A stretch of DNA of 64,000 nucleotides from Cardiocondyla obscurior (lineage: Eukaryota > Arthropoda > Insecta > Hymenoptera > Formicidae): assembly GCF_019399895.1 (NCBI RefSeq), contig NC_091869.1:6634001-6698000 (forward strand). Direction: 5' to 3'. The notes under the pieces were generated by a model that made no database searches, was not told the origin of the DNA, and saw only the letters and a program-made list of their open reading frames with translations. The position numbers and the translations under genes were made by a program. Of this stretch, positions 1 to 13,383 are shown in pieces (positions within the stretch are counted from its first letter, which is position 1; every line of letters starts with the position of its first letter).

Positions 1-250
1 AAAAAAGGAAATTTTTTTTTTTAGTATTGAATTACGTTTCACTTAAAAATGGCGATTTGTTATGCTACTCTGTAATTCTGATCGACACCGAATGCTCGTT
101 TTAAAGTTCCACCTGGAGCTTTCGGAGGCATCAGACAATGACTGTTATAACTCTAATCGGCCGCTGTATAGCTTTAAAACCGATTACATGCAATAACCCT
201 TGTTTTATATATAATTACAAACCTTGTTGTAAATATAACAAGGGTTATAT

Positions 251-252
251 AC

Positions 253-313
<61 letters not shown>

Positions 314-320
314 CACACGT
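251..320. repeat. (AT)n microsatellite
   Basis: Almost uninterrupted AT dinucleotide array, core about 263-302, flanked by AC-rich steps. Confidence 0.9.
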
Positions 321-3300
321 ATATTATGCGTATTACACGCAAAAATTACCGTATAATTAAAAATAATTTAAAATAATGCCGTATATGCATGACTTTATAG
401 ACGAGCCAATGCGATCAAAGAAAAAGAAGTATAAGAAGTTCTTTTCAGCGGCGAGCTAACCGCGATACACTTTACACAAACACACGCACACGCGTCTACA
501 CGAAAGCTACGATACACCCTCTACATCCCCGGCGTCTAATAATCGTTCTAAGGCTGAGTTACACCGATAGTCTGGCTTAACTAGCTCTGGTTGGCGTGTG
601 AGTTTAGCAATTCATGGCTCTTCATTAGATTATAATCCTTACAACAAAGCAAGAAAATTTAGTTAACCAGCGTCAGTGATAACCGTATAGGTGCAACCTT
701 AAAATTCATACAGCGGGAGATCAAACTATCGGATGAAGATCAAGTTAAGACAGGAAAAATAGTACATAAAATATATAGAAACGTCGCGTAGCCTTCGTCC
801 GCGAATACACGAGGCATCGGCACTTCAAACGCTAGCTTAACGGAGGAACGGTAGAGATGTCGAGGAGGAGGAGGAGGAGAGATAAAAAAAAAGAAAAAAA
901 AAAGAGAGAAACAAAAACTTAACGTTATACGAGAGAAAGACCGAGCGTGAAAGGGACCGGGGAGAAAGGCGACGAGAGCGTGGATGCGAGTGCGAAAGAG
1001 TTACCCTTTAGGATTAAAAATGCGCGGTCGCTAGCGGTCGTGATTAGATCTAGGGACTAAAATGGGCTAGCGAGGAAAGACATAAACGTGAGAGTGAATA
1101 TTATATAATAATCTCTATATCGCAAATATGGCTGGACATCGGATGTTGCGTCCCATCGCGCTTCCAGTAATATTTTGGATATTTAGAAGAAGCCCGAGGT
1201 CCACCCGACAGAAAAAAGGTAGGCTTTCCCTTTTGAGATCCAAGCCTCAATGTGATTACGTTATGCAGTGTAGGAAAAAAAAAAAAAGGTAATAATAATA
1301 ACGCGAAATATCACATTTAAAAATCGCTCTCCCGTATTCGCAGCCTTACTTGTGTTCCTCCTCCTTTCGGATACCGTCGTTTAACTTTATATTGTATAAC
1401 GCGATCCAATTGACGAATGAATGGGCGAAGATTGGATAAATTCCAATGAACTGTTGATGGTTGGAGTTTCAGTTAACCTGTCGCAACCTTATGATATTGC
1501 GCGGAAAGACGAGAGGAATTTCAATTAACGCAAGAATAGGAATGATTATTCAAGGCGTGAGCTTCCCTAACGATTTTCAGAGCGATCGGCGTTTAGTATT
1601 TTATTATTTCTTTAAATAATCGGACGGAATAGTCCACTTTCAGCGGATAGATATCATCGGCTTGTTATCGAGATTCGTAAACTTAGTTGTATCGTATTTA
1701 ATTAATTTTTGAGTTTAATATCGTTGTTTCGATTAAATTTCTAGTTGTACAACATAAACTATCGGACATTGGGTAAATGTAATGCAATGACAATATGTTC
1801 GGAACACCCAATTTGTGGGGACGAAGATCCAATCGTCCCGGCGTAGGATTTATGAAAGGTTCCTCCCTTCTTTCTGTCGAAAAGGGCCGCGTCTACGCCC
1901 TTAATAAATTATGCGCGTGATTTAAATAACTGGGACATTCGCGTTTCGTTGATATCGCTAAATATAAATGGTTCCTTATTACATATTATCATTACTATAC
2001 TTGAATTTACAAAAGAAGAGCGTCAATCGATAAATTATAATTATATAAATGACGAATATACACGCGATTATTATATGCGTGCTGTTATTATTATTGCATT
2101 AAACAACAGGGTAAATAAAAAAAAGAGAGAGAGAGAGGAAAAGAGAAATAATTTTAAATTCGGTACGTGCGTTATGTAAAATAATAGTTATTTTGTTTTT
2201 TTTTATCTTTTTTTTTCTTTTCTTTCCCCTTTTTCGGTGAATGTGCGCGCAACGGAAGAAAGAGAGAAATATAATAATGCGTGCAAAACGAGTCAATTCT
2301 TAAAGAACGTTAGCAATACTTTTTCATGACCACAAAGAAACGTACAGCGAGAAAATGATTAAAGTATATCGACATGAAGTCACAGTATTCTTAAGTTCCT
2401 AAATTATGCGCGCAACCTGACACTTGGTTCGTTCGGAGAAAATTGTGTATTAAACCTGAGAAACGAAGTAGACGATCTGCGATCGCGTGTGTCACAGCCC
2501 GTTTTCTCGTGACCGAAATAAAATGATAACTATTTCATTATAGCCCGGAGAATGATGAAACGTGAAAAGGAGCGTAATGCTTTCAACCAAATGTTTAAAA
2601 TAAATGCATTAAAATGAAACATAGGAAAAACGTGATCAATCTTATTCGGACAATCGCCTTTTTTAATAAAAAAAAAAAAATAATGTAATAGGTAAAATTT
2701 TCTTTATTAAATAAAAAATTATTATTTAATAAAAAGCATTTTTTTAATAAGCACGAAAGTTAAAACGTGTATTTTAGATTTTTCCAATAGTAAACAAAAT
2801 TTTACAGCTGATCTAAAATGTGTTGTTTAATTGCAAATTACAAAAATAATTAATTAAAATTTTGATTGCCAGAATAGAATATCGGTTATTAATGTATTAC
2901 AAAAAAAAACGTTTAATATATTACGAAATTGTGATTGATACTTGTCACTGTAATATTATTTCTTTTTTTTTATGGACTGATTTAAAATAGTAAAAACTAA
3001 GAAAAGAGTGAGAGAGCCAATAAATCTACATTTTAAATTAAATGCAATACATTTGTTACGTAATAAACAAAATGTGTTCACAAGTGAAATTTAAAGGTGG
3101 AATTCGGACAGTTTTTTAATGGCTATCACGACAATATATTATCTAAGTTAACATGCGTGCAAATAAATTGTATTATACCAAAATTATGTTGAATCTGTTA
3201 ACGATCAAATATATATATATAAATATATATATATTTTAGTTTCATGTTCAATTATACAATTACTGTTTATTGATCACTACATATTTTCCCAAACCATATC

Positions 3301-4435
3301 TAATTATTTGCCGTTAAAATTATTTGTAAATTATCAAACGATTAATTTTGTATACATATGATTAATTATATTTAAGTAAATCTGGGAAGTCCTATTAATT
3401 TCTTTTAAAAAAACTTTACAAACTTTTGCAATCACAGAGTAATTCCTGCTGCAAATCTAAAATGATGCCACATTCGCGTGTTATCATTCTCTTGTTCCCT
3501 ACATTTTAAGTAATTTTCTTTCGCTGCGTTATCGAATGATAAATTTTATAACAGAGGCTTGAATCCGACGCTATTTAGCTTAGTGTCCCTCCCGCATTTT
3601 ACGTACATTTTATTTCCGTTTTATTTTTTACTTTCATTGGTATACAGATGGATTGCGGAGAGTACGATGTAGCGATATACTTTATGCAAATGATAAAGAA
3701 TAAGGGAAAAGGATTACACGGGTGAACTTCATACGGAAATGCAAACATTAATACAAGTACACGTGCGTATACACACATACATACACATAAACAAGGACAT
3801 AACACCAGCTCAACAAAACGTAGAGCGTAACGTGAGATTCGTCTTATGTAGGCTTAAGAAGAGACGCGCGAGATCACAGTGAAGAAGACACAAATAAAAA
3901 TATATTTAAAAAAATAAAAGTGAAAAAGCGGAGAGAGAAGCGAGGGTGTAATAGAAAAAAAAAAGAAATGGATTACGTTTACACTAATAAATCGTAACTT
4001 CTCGCGATCGGAAAGTGAAAGAAGACCGAAAGAACTCCGGACCGCAGCAAAATGTTTTAACTGACGGTCAACAATTTAACGTTCAGAATGTTCCGGCCTA
4101 AAAGATACTTTATTCCCGACTTAACATCATAATTATCAAGTTTCGTACTTAACCGGTAAGAATCTTTTCCCGAAAAAAAAAAAAATGTACATTTTACGTT
4201 CTGCCTTTTAAACTTTTGTAAAAGGGTACTCGTTCGTTAAGAACCAAATAATCAACCTACTCAGATCAATTATATCCTTACATAGTGACATAATTAAAAA
4301 TACTAAAATTTAATTTATTAGATTTTGTTTTTCAATGTACAATATCGATATATCAAAATGCAAACGCTAATAAAGTAGTGGCGGCTTCGAAATGATTGGA
4401 GTTCTTCCGGCAACTTCTCTTGAGAAAAACAAAAA

Positions 4436-4453
4436 TTATATACATATATATAA

Positions 4454-4489
<36 letters not shown>

Positions 4490-4490
4490 T
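4436..4490. repeat. (AT)n microsatellite
   Basis: Imperfect AT array with a few interruptions. A second AT-rich cluster follows at about 4925-5095. Confidence 0.8.
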
Positions 4491-5552
4491 CGAAAAAAAT
4501 CTACGATCAATTATTAATTAAAAAGAGGTGATCGTATTATAAATAAGACGACGTGAGAAAAAGTGTGAAAGATAGAGAGAGAAAGGGGGAGAGAATGTGT
4601 GGGTGCGTGCGCGTGTATATGTGTGCATGTGTTTTGCGAATAAAGAAAGGGAAAAGCTAAGGAAAAAAAGGAGAGAGGAAATTAATAAGTAAAGAGTGAA
4701 ATAGGAAGAATAAAGAAATATGCATAAAATAAGCATGTAGGAAAGAAAGACGAGTGATACAAAATAGAAGGAGGCACATGGTAAGAAAGAAAGGGGAGAA
4801 ATGTGGAAGAGAGGACGAAAATAAAGAGAGAAAATAATGAGTTTGTAAGAAACAAGCAAAATGTACGTGAGTATAGTCCATGCGTTTATATTTATAAATA
4901 CAAAATATATTAATATTGAAATATTACATATATATATATATATCTATATCTAGTATATAAATATATAAATATATAAATATGAATAAAAATATGAATGATT
5001 AAGAAAAGCAAAATATATATATATACATATATCTATATCTACATATATCTACATGTATATATATATATTATAATTATATATATATAAACGAGATATATAT
5101 GGAAGGCGGAAAAAGATGTGAGGATTATGGAGATGAACAGATATATTGAAACATTGTTTTATGCATTTGTATATATAGTTATTGCTGTTTTAAAGCTAAT
5201 ATAATATTGTACTGAAAATTTTGAATCACCACTAATTGCGATATGATCGGGGAGGAGAAATGGGGGGCAACGGGGTGGCTAAGAAGGAGGCTTACATGCG
5301 CGAGGTGCGGCTAAATGATAGGCAAAAATTCTATTTGCGATCGTCAAGAGCTTTTTTTACAAGACCTATTTAGATGAAAAACGATTTAATTATGTGAATA
5401 CGAGGTAGCCGGTGTGAAATAATTCCGATCGCTCGTATGTAGCCGCCCCTCATACGCATTGCACATGATATACATATATAAATATAAATACGAACATATA
5501 AACACACACAGACATTCATACGTATAAGTAATAAGATAATAATTACGATGAT

Positions 5553-5554
<2 letters not shown>

Positions 5555-5615
<61 letters not shown>

Positions 5616-5630
5616 TATATATATATATAC
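5555..5630. repeat. (AT)n microsatellite, longest in the window
   Basis: Uninterrupted AT repeat over about 5555-5607, one ACAC break, then more AT. The tyrosine/isoleucine ORFs on the opposite strand are only its translation. Confidence 0.9.
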
Positions 5631-5699
5631 ATGATGATAAGAGTATATAGAGAGAGAGAAGGAGGGACAAAAGCATGCAGAGCAGGTATTAATTAATTA

Positions 5700-8527
5700 A
5701 TTAAGCAATTTATTACTCTATAAAATGGCGGCGATAAAACGAGAGTACATGACCGGAGATTGAACGAGAAATGCTAATGTCACAAAATACATTCATACGC
5801 AGATCCACACACGCGTACACTCACGCACGCACGTGCGCATTCATACACACAAAACATGCAGACGCGATGTACATAATCGCAATGGTCCAGTTTGCGTCGT
5901 GACGTTAATTCTCATTGCGAATTGATAGAAGAGTTATCATCTGGGTACAAACGAGAAGAGGAAAAAGAAAGGATATACATTATCTAAGCGTATACACATC
6001 AACGATGATGATATCAGAACACCATCAAGGAATTTAAATGAATTTAATTATGAAATATTGTAAAACATAATTATTTAAATATATATGTATAGATACATAT
6101 ATATAACATAAGGAAATACTAGATAAAATCAAAGCACTAAACTTAAAAATTAATTATCGACTCCTTCATGGTATTCAGGTATCAGCAGGCAGCAATGCAA
6201 TTAGAAGAAAATGATACTAAATTTCGGCTTTACCGTGGGATTCGAACTTCGACCAAGATAAAGCGGTTTTTCTTTTTTCCCCCCTCGTTTCTTCGCATTG
6301 AGAATCACGTTGTTTAAGGCTGCTAAGCGAAAGGAGTGGAAAAAAAAAAACGAACGATTATTGTTCAGACACACGTTATTTCATATGGAAAAAAGCAATA
6401 TCGAGTAATAATTTAAAACGGCGAGGTGCAGTAGCGAGTCGCACGCGCGAATCCTTTGTGATTAATTGTTGTTATCGCCTATATCGCGGGTGAAGTAAAT
6501 AAATGAGGATTGCGGCGCGCCACGTGAGGCGCGTGTTAAATCCGTTGTAAAGTTTACGCGAAATTTTTCCGCGTCTCTGCCTAATTGCGCGGCAATAATT
6601 GCCCATGCACGGACACCATCGTCGAACTACGCGAATCACTTTACACCCTCGTTCAAGCTCAAACCTTCAAAACCTACTTACGTAACATTCAGACGCGGTT
6701 AGGATCCACACAGCTCTCCTCTACGAACGGACATGTTATGATTAATATTTGAAAATTGTACACGCTATTTTTCACGCGATCGTGGTTTTGTGCCATCGGC
6801 ATCTGAAGTACCGGGGTCGTAGAATTCTCATTGGAGGCTTTCAAGACGCGACTTTGTAACAAAATGTACACGCGTTTGCGATGGTGAAAAAAAAACGCAT
6901 ATACATTACGTATATGTGACAAATTCACGCGCGTTTTTACGGCCAGTACGGAAAGACATTGACATAAACGTAGCATCACACGGTATTATTAGAATTCCAC
7001 GTTTCACGGAGTTCTCAATCCCTCAATCATTTTTTTTTTTTTTTTACGCACGCTCCGTTCCTCGACTAAAGAAAGAACAACATACGTTCGTTAGAATGGC
7101 TAGTTTAGTGTGTCTCCACTGCGCGATACCGAAATTACGTGTTTGATTTTGGTTTCCTCAAGTGCGAGAGCCACCGGCCGATGCAAATTGCGAAAGAATG
7201 CGGTTAGATCTCCCGTAACTCTTCCCACGACGTAAATAACTCAAGAGTATTGAACAAACACTAAAATCTATAAATAGCGATTGGAAAACGGCATTACGAA
7301 CAGATCAGTATTATACGGATTGGTTTTCGAAATTTTTAGTTTCAGAATTGTACGCATATCTCATGAGAAGACTTGTACGTTCGTTTAAAAATTTTTCCAC
7401 GTTTGTAAATAACTCGTTAAAATTCAAATGTGCACATTCCAGCTCTTTATTGAAAAAGAAAAAAAAATAAAAAAAAAATAAAAAAAAGAATCATCCTTAA
7501 AATATTTTACGACAGACCGGATAATAAATTAACGACTTTAAGTAGATCGAGTGCAATGTTCAATTATATTTTTATTGAAAAGCTGTAGCAACCTTCAGGG
7601 AATAAAATTAATTAACGGATTGATGTGCATTTAAATTTACTCCTGATGGTGAAGCAGAGAAAGTTTTATTACGAAAACTTGTTCTGGAAGAGCGACAAGC
7701 AGGACGGAAACCCCAAGTGGGCACTAAATTTTATATTAAGACCCACTCTTAGAAAGTAAAATTCTAAGATAGATAAACTCTAAAAACGAATTTCACTTCT
7801 TATCTACAAGACACATGCAAAGTGTAGCCACCCCGATATTTCCTATCGGCAGCTAAATATCCCGAAAGGCAAATGTAAACGAGCTGAGTCTCGAATAGGC
7901 AAAATTCTTAAGTCGAGTAAACGATTGTTTAGCGATCGCGTGTATCTAGTCTTAAGCCTAAACCACGGAGCTAAGTAGAACGAAATTCCTATTAGAATTT
8001 AATCATTTTTTCCACGAGGGAGATTGGACTTATTTATTGTTTTTCCGTATAGCTTAATTCTGTTAAAATTAGTGTACTACCGCATACGTTATTCCTGTCA
8101 ATATTAGGACATTGCACCCGCGAGTTTTATCATACATGACGACGCTTTTTTTCGTTACGATTCAATAGCGTTTGAATACGAACTCATTCACTGCCGGTTA
8201 TAGTGCACTGTTGTCTTTGCTCTCGCGAGATCTGAACGGCCAGACTAGCGGAGAGCTGCTCGTACAAAATATAAAAAAAAAAATAAATAAAAAAAAGAAA
8301 AAAAGCGGCAGTGAATGCGTTAAAAGCTTCCTTATTAGGTTTTCAAAACGTGTCCCGGGGGACACTCGTCGTTCCTTAAATCAAGTTACTTGCGTTAAAT
8401 AGAGGCTTGCTAAGCGCGGATACGTTCGATATATTAGCGACACAACGGGCGACGACAGTCTACCTGGACACGCAACACGAAAATGATATATATATACTTA
8501 TAACCCCATATACAATATGTATATAAG

Positions 8528-8569
<42 letters not shown>

Positions 8570-10400
8570 TCACAACGCATCATGCTACTCCTAGATATAC
8601 GACGATGTAATTACATTTGACGTATGTTCATACGTGCCGTTACACGTAACCAACAACTGTTAATAATTCTTCCTGCGTGCAAAAATGCGAACTTCAGGAT
8701 TTGCTAACCGTCGAACTAATCAACCTGTCACACCTGAACTCTACCGAAATTATCATTACTCTAGTTATCTGTACGTTACGTAATTCTTATCAATTATACT
8801 GATACGGGCGCGGCAGCGTGGCGTAGATTAAAGTTTGGCAGAGAGTGAATCTTTCGAAAATGTCACTTCCGTTCAATTAACGCCCCGTGGCGTTTACAGT
8901 TATCGAATCGCGAACTGCTGATTCAATTTTTCAAAAGGTTCATTATTTGCTAAACGCGGTTCCGTAATTGCAAATTGTTATATCAGCTTTTCAGTTAGCC
9001 CTTCGATCAGCCACGACATACGTCTGTATCTTTGATACACTTTCCGTTGTATACAATGTCTATATATTTATCGCATAAGGGTATTGAATTATCTGCCGCA
9101 AGACTGTAATTCAATTAATTCAATTCAGAACAATCGTCTGATAATTTTGAAACACGCGCTCTCTCTCAGATCCAGATTATATTGCATTACATAAATAATA
9201 TAACGCGATTTTAACTAAAAAGCAATCTTTCGTACTCTTTGTAATATCTCGACAGCCGTGCTATGTCAATGTCCGTTTAAACCAAAGAGATGTGAATGTC
9301 TTACGATCACGTTTAGTTTTTTTTTCCTCGTTCATTAGTTATTTCTTACGTCATCACTCGACCGTTGAATTTTGCGAATTATACAAATGCACGAAAGTGC
9401 AGTTACCTTGATTGATATATATGAGCACCAAGCCAGAATGCTGGTTCTACACTCGTTAAAATTCAAGCATCAAATGAACGCGTAACACTACGTTAGAAAG
9501 TTTGTCATTTATTTATTACAATATTTCTCTTTTCCTGTACGTAATTAAATGACAATTAGCTTTACTTGTGGAAAGTTGCAATAATCACGCTTATCGTACC
9601 GCGGGAGAACCTTTGTTTTATATCAAATTTCTTTAAAAATCAATACACGTTGTTTGAACATTTTTATCGCAAACCGTTCGACGGCACAACCACCCGTTCA
9701 CCATGTTTGTTGGAAAGCAGGTAGAATGATTTTTATAACGACACTTGTGGTCTGCCTGCCTCGTATTATTCTTAAACATCTAAATAATTTATAAGCACGT
9801 TGTGATGTGTCGCTAATTTCATGATAATGCCGAACGGATGTGAATTACGATACTCGTTACATTCTAGACTTTCCGGAGGGTTATAACGATTACGATTTAT
9901 TTCGACAGAGACGTATTACGACGATTTGACAAATATTTCTATTGTACGGTTAGGCTTGATGACGTTCTTTTATTGATATCGGTAATGCAGCGAACGAGGA
10001 AAAACCAAACTTTTGGGGCATACCTTCTGTGATTCCCAGCGAAAGGATCGCGATAGCGGTAAAGAGGAGTAACGGTAGAAGAAGAAAAAAAGAAAAAAAG
10101 GAAAAAAAAAGAAAAAAAAAAGCTCGACGGAACGGCATAGCTTGCAATGAGGAAACTTGCAATATAACAAGCAATAACTAAACCCCTCTTAATTCCATGT
10201 ATATTAAACGATTATGTGGATGCTTAAACGAGGATTTATTGAATTATAAACGAGCAAAGCCAAGGGATAAGGTGAAATACCAATTTTACATATTCTTACT
10301 AATCGTAAACGATTACAGTACATATAGCGACATACTAAATTATACAATTATGTATCGACTTAAAAGAAAAAGAACAAAAAATGGTATATATACATAACGA
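5700..10400. other. Intergenic sequence, no supported gene
   Basis: Mixed-composition sequence with poly-A and poly-T runs. No ORF has a recognisable domain, and no exon chain with matching phases was found. A T-loop-like string near 6238 lacks a tRNA fold. Confidence 0.45.
8529..8566. repeat. (TA)n microsatellite
   Basis: About 19 uninterrupted TA units. Confidence 0.9.
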
Positions 10401-10405
10401 TAGGC

Positions 10406-10425
10406 CGCCCGCGAGCGAGCGGGCG
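10406..10425. other. GC-rich perfect hairpin
   Basis: CGCCCGC at 10406-10412 and GCGGGCG at 10419-10425 form a perfect 7-bp stem with a 6-nt loop. It is a GC island in AT-rich DNA. A second short stem, GCCCG/CGGGC, lies at 10568-10581. No function can be assigned. Confidence 0.6.
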
Positions 10426-10429
10426 TGCA

Positions 10430-11950
10430 AGACGCTAATCTAATCTTACGTAAGTACGTAAAAGTTTCAATTTTACACTACCGATAATAATGACATAACG
10501 ATAAGACTATATAAGATATATTGATGATTTATAATAATAATAACGTTGTACAGAATATTTATGAAAGGCCCGCTACCGGGCGGGAGGAGAGCCGAGGGGT
10601 TCCCTTTTTTTTCGCGAACGTTAGATCGCGATCGACGGCATTGTTGCGTTGAGAAATCGGCGAAACCCGTTCAATCGCTCGAGTAGGGACTCCGAGGTGT
10701 AAGTTAATATCGCGCTAGGGGGAGGAGGGGGAGCGTCGGCTCTTCGTCCGACCAGCGGCCAAGACTATAATGGATGTTTTGTAAAATAAAAAGCAAAACG
10801 AGATCGCGGGGCGCCGAGGAAGCGAGTCGATCAATTGACCCGGTTCGATGGGAAAAAAACTCCGGGTCTGTCGGCGATGCTTTTCTCAGATGAATCGAGG
10901 GAAATCACGAGCGATTCGATTGCACTTACGCACTCGAGCGATTATGAGAGGAAAGCGAAAGGGAAGAAAAAAAAAAAGGGAAAAAAAAAGAAAAAAAAAC
11001 CACCCACACCGAGTCCCCGGGATTCACTCAAATGGGAAAAGCGAGAATAGGAACAAAAGATAGAAAGTGAGAAAATTATCCGCCACGAGGCGCGAGCGAG
11101 GGCCGATAATATAATTAATTGTGTATGTATACAAAAATAAATATAATATTGCGATTATAAATATTAAACTAATAAAGAATAACAATATATATTATACCCC
11201 TCTGTACATATAAATATATATTATATAATACGATAATTATTGCGATATATGATTTATTATAAATATATATAAAATATAAATATAACTCACATGAATTCTC
11301 TCACATTATTATGTTTATTATTGTTTAATTATGATTATTGAAAATTATTATCATTGCGACGATGACGAGAATAATGACGTGGAAGATGAGACGATGGTGA
11401 TGATGATTATGATTATTATTATTACGATAATATTATTAATATTTAAGAAAAGGTTCACAACGTGCCGTGTGTATGTGGGAATAAAATATATAATATAATG
11501 GACATTGTTCAATTCAATCTAACGTCTTTGTCGTTCATTGCTCCCTGCCAATCGAATCTATGACTATACCTACCGGCTGCAAAAAGTCACGTTTGGTCAC
11601 CGCGTTTTTTCTCTCCCGATATTAAATTGCCAAGTTATCGCATTTTTCAAATTAATAATCAACACAACCGTCGAGAGAAAAAAATTCCTACACGAGTCTA
11701 TCCGAGCAATAAATTTTACTTTGGATTGCTCTTACCTCTTACTGTCTCGCGCAGCAAGATCACAAAGTTCCCGTTGTAGCTACCCGGTTTTCGTTGTCTT
11801 TCCAGCCGTGACCACGCTTCTCACCGCGACTAGCTTGTATCCTCACTTTGCCACCCGCGAACTCGCGTTTCCTCGCGCTTTATGCTCGACAAACTTTTAA
11901 TTTCTATTGTAACTTTCGAAGCATCACCGCGCCGTGCTCGTGTCCGTGTC
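10430..11950. other. Intergenic sequence upstream of CHMP6
   Basis: A GC-rich patch (10.56-10.85 kb), poly-purine tracts (10.96-11.0 kb), a strongly AT-rich stretch (11.1-11.3 kb), then the CpG-rich approach to CHMP6. ORFs here are short and low complexity. Confidence 0.45.
11356..11440. repeat. Imperfect GAT/ATT trinucleotide repeat
   Basis: Run of GAT, GAC, ATG and ATT triplets, degenerate, not in any supported exon. Confidence 0.65.
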
Positions 11951-12189
11951 GCGCGTTGCCGCGTGAATTTACCACCACGTAACAATGATGGCCGCTGCTT
12001 CGAGAATCGAGTTATCAAGCTATCGAACTATCGCAGAGAGCGAGAGAGATCATATCCAGCATGGCCGCTATCCAGCGCACGCGGGGCGGGGGGGTGGACG
12101 CTGTGCCTCTCGAAATCGCGACGTGACGTGTGTAACACGCGAGTATAATACAATCGCGAAATCGGACTTGCGCCTCGTATTATCGCAAG
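11950..12189 (+). promoter_or_regulatory. Probable CHMP6 promoter and 5' UTR
   Basis: CpG-rich sequence directly before the CHMP6 start codon, with two ATGGCCGC boxes (near 11989 and 12061) that resemble YY1-type core-promoter elements of housekeeping genes. No TATA box is evident. ATGs at 11982 and 11985 open an out-of-frame ORF that overlaps the CHMP6 start; it would be a uORF only if transcription begins upstream of it. The exact start site cannot be read. Confidence 0.4.
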
Positions 12190-12255
12190 ATGGGAATTTT
12201 CTTCACGAAGAAAAAGCCGCCGAGCCGCGTCACCGAGCAAGACAAGGCGATCTTG
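12190..12255 (+). CDS. CHMP6: CHMP6 exon 1
   Basis: Encodes residues 1-22, ends in phase 0 at TTG|gtaaat. Holds the myristoylation glycine and the SRVTEQDKAIL motif. Confidence 0.93.
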
Positions 12256-13158
12256 GTAAATAATATGCTTAACCCTCCCAACATTACCATTGCGATTGCT
12301 AAATCATTGTCTTATCACCGATTGCTTTTCACTCTCCCCGTGAATTATTAGTCATTGTGTCATTCGCGTTGCCGTGCGAACGGCGTATAACCTTGACTAT
12401 AAAGCTTAGGAGCAGCATAAATGTACAATGCGTATCATAACCTTAAAACATCTTTACTATGCTTGCAGCAAGTGAAACAGACAAGAGATAAAATTAAACA
12501 GTACCAGAGAAAGATCGAACAAAGCTTGGAGAAAGAACGACTGCTTGCGAAGGAACTTTTAAAAAATGGGAAAAAAGAGTGAGCACCCTTTCTTTTTAAT
12601 TACAATTTTTTATAGATAAGATATTGAAAAAAGGGGAATATAATGTATAATACTGTTGTTTTAAATATATTGTATAACTTTAACTTTTACAGACGTGCAA
12701 TACTTTTGTTACGCAAAAAGAAATATCAAGAACAAGTTTTGTCACGCGCAGATGGTCAGCTAGAAAACCTAGAACGTATGATTCATGACTTGGAATATGC
12801 TCAAGTCGAAATAAAAGTCATCGATGGCCTAAAAGCTGGCAATACTGCAATGAAGCAATTACATGCTTTGTTATCTATCGACGAAATCGAAAAAGTTATG
12901 GACGAAACGAAAGAAGGCATCGAAAAGCAAAGAGAAATAGATGAAATATTAACATCAACATTTGCCACAGAAGACGAAATTGATGAAAGTGAGATTGAAG
13001 CAGAATTGGATGCCTTGGTAGAGGCAGATATCGATGAAAGAGCTCCTGAATTACCAAAGGATGTTTTATTACCAGACGTGCCAAAAGATTTACCAGAAGA
13101 AGAGGAAAAGAAACGTACAAAAGAAAAGGTTCGAGAACCAATTGCAGTAATGGGATAA
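12190..13158 (+). CDS. CHMP6: Charged multivesicular body protein 6 (ESCRT-III subunit Vps20/CHMP6)
   Basis: Encodes the ESCRT-III subunit that links ESCRT-II to Snf7/CHMP4 polymerisation on endosomal membranes, driving multivesicular body formation. Three exons join in frame (66 + 110 + 466 nt = 642 nt, 213 aa plus stop) across two short GT-AG introns of 213 and 114 nt. The start MGIFFTKKK carries the Met-Gly N-myristoylation signature and basic patch of the family. It is followed by SRVTEQDKAIL, then basic helices (QVKQTRDKIKQYQRKIEQ; RAILLLRKKKYQEQVLSR) and an acidic C-terminal half with DEI/EIEAELDAL segments, as in Snf7-domain proteins. The length is close to that of human CHMP6 (about 200 aa). 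Start chosen because Gly2 is needed for myristoylation and the conserved N-terminus begins there. No defect seen. It stands alone, with no operon-like overlap. Confidence 0.96.
12469..12578 (+). CDS. CHMP6: CHMP6 exon 2
   Basis: Acceptor tgcttgcag|CAAGTG, donor AAAGA|gtgagc (phase 2). Encodes the first long basic helix of the Snf7 domain. Too short to appear as a separate ORF. Confidence 0.93.
12693..13158 (+). CDS. CHMP6: CHMP6 exon 3
   Basis: Acceptor aacttttacag|ACGTGC completes a Glu codon. Encodes the rest of the Snf7 domain and the acidic C-terminal region, ending in AVMG and TAA. Confidence 0.95.
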
Positions 13159-13193
13159 AAATTTTCAGGGCTTAGTATTTCTTTAAAGACTGC

Positions 13194-13199
13194 AATAAA
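13194..13199 (+). terminator. Polyadenylation signal of CHMP6
   Basis: AATAAA 36 nt after the stop codon. A second AATAAA at 13378-13383 could give a longer transcript. Confidence 0.6.
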
Positions 13200-13383
13200 C
13201 GATGTATATATGTAAAAATACATACAATAAGTGTAGCTTACAATACTGTATCTAAGAATCAAAACTTTAGCCCAAAGTGTAATTAATTACTTTAAACATT
13301 GTACTGCATACTGTATAGTAAAATACATTATATATAATTTAAATATAAAAATGCAGCAATGAAAGATTTGTGAAGCAAATAAA

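Larger units (their letters stand above)
1..5700. other. AT-rich spacer, no supported gene
   Basis: No open reading frame here has protein-like composition; the longest ones are translated (AT)n repeats or purine-rich tracts. The sequence is AT-rich with several dinucleotide arrays and a purine-rich stretch near 860-960. It could be the long 3' untranslated region or flank of a gene off the left edge, but nothing seen fixes a strand. Confidence 0.5.

Noticed and set aside
6230..6270. T-loop-like string resembling a minus-strand tRNA
   Set aside because: The flanking bases do not form a 5-bp T stem, and no acceptor or anticodon arm is present.
11985..12263. 92-aa plus-strand ORF overlapping the CHMP6 start
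   Set aside because: Out of frame with the clear CHMP6 exon and crosses its donor; at most a uORF.
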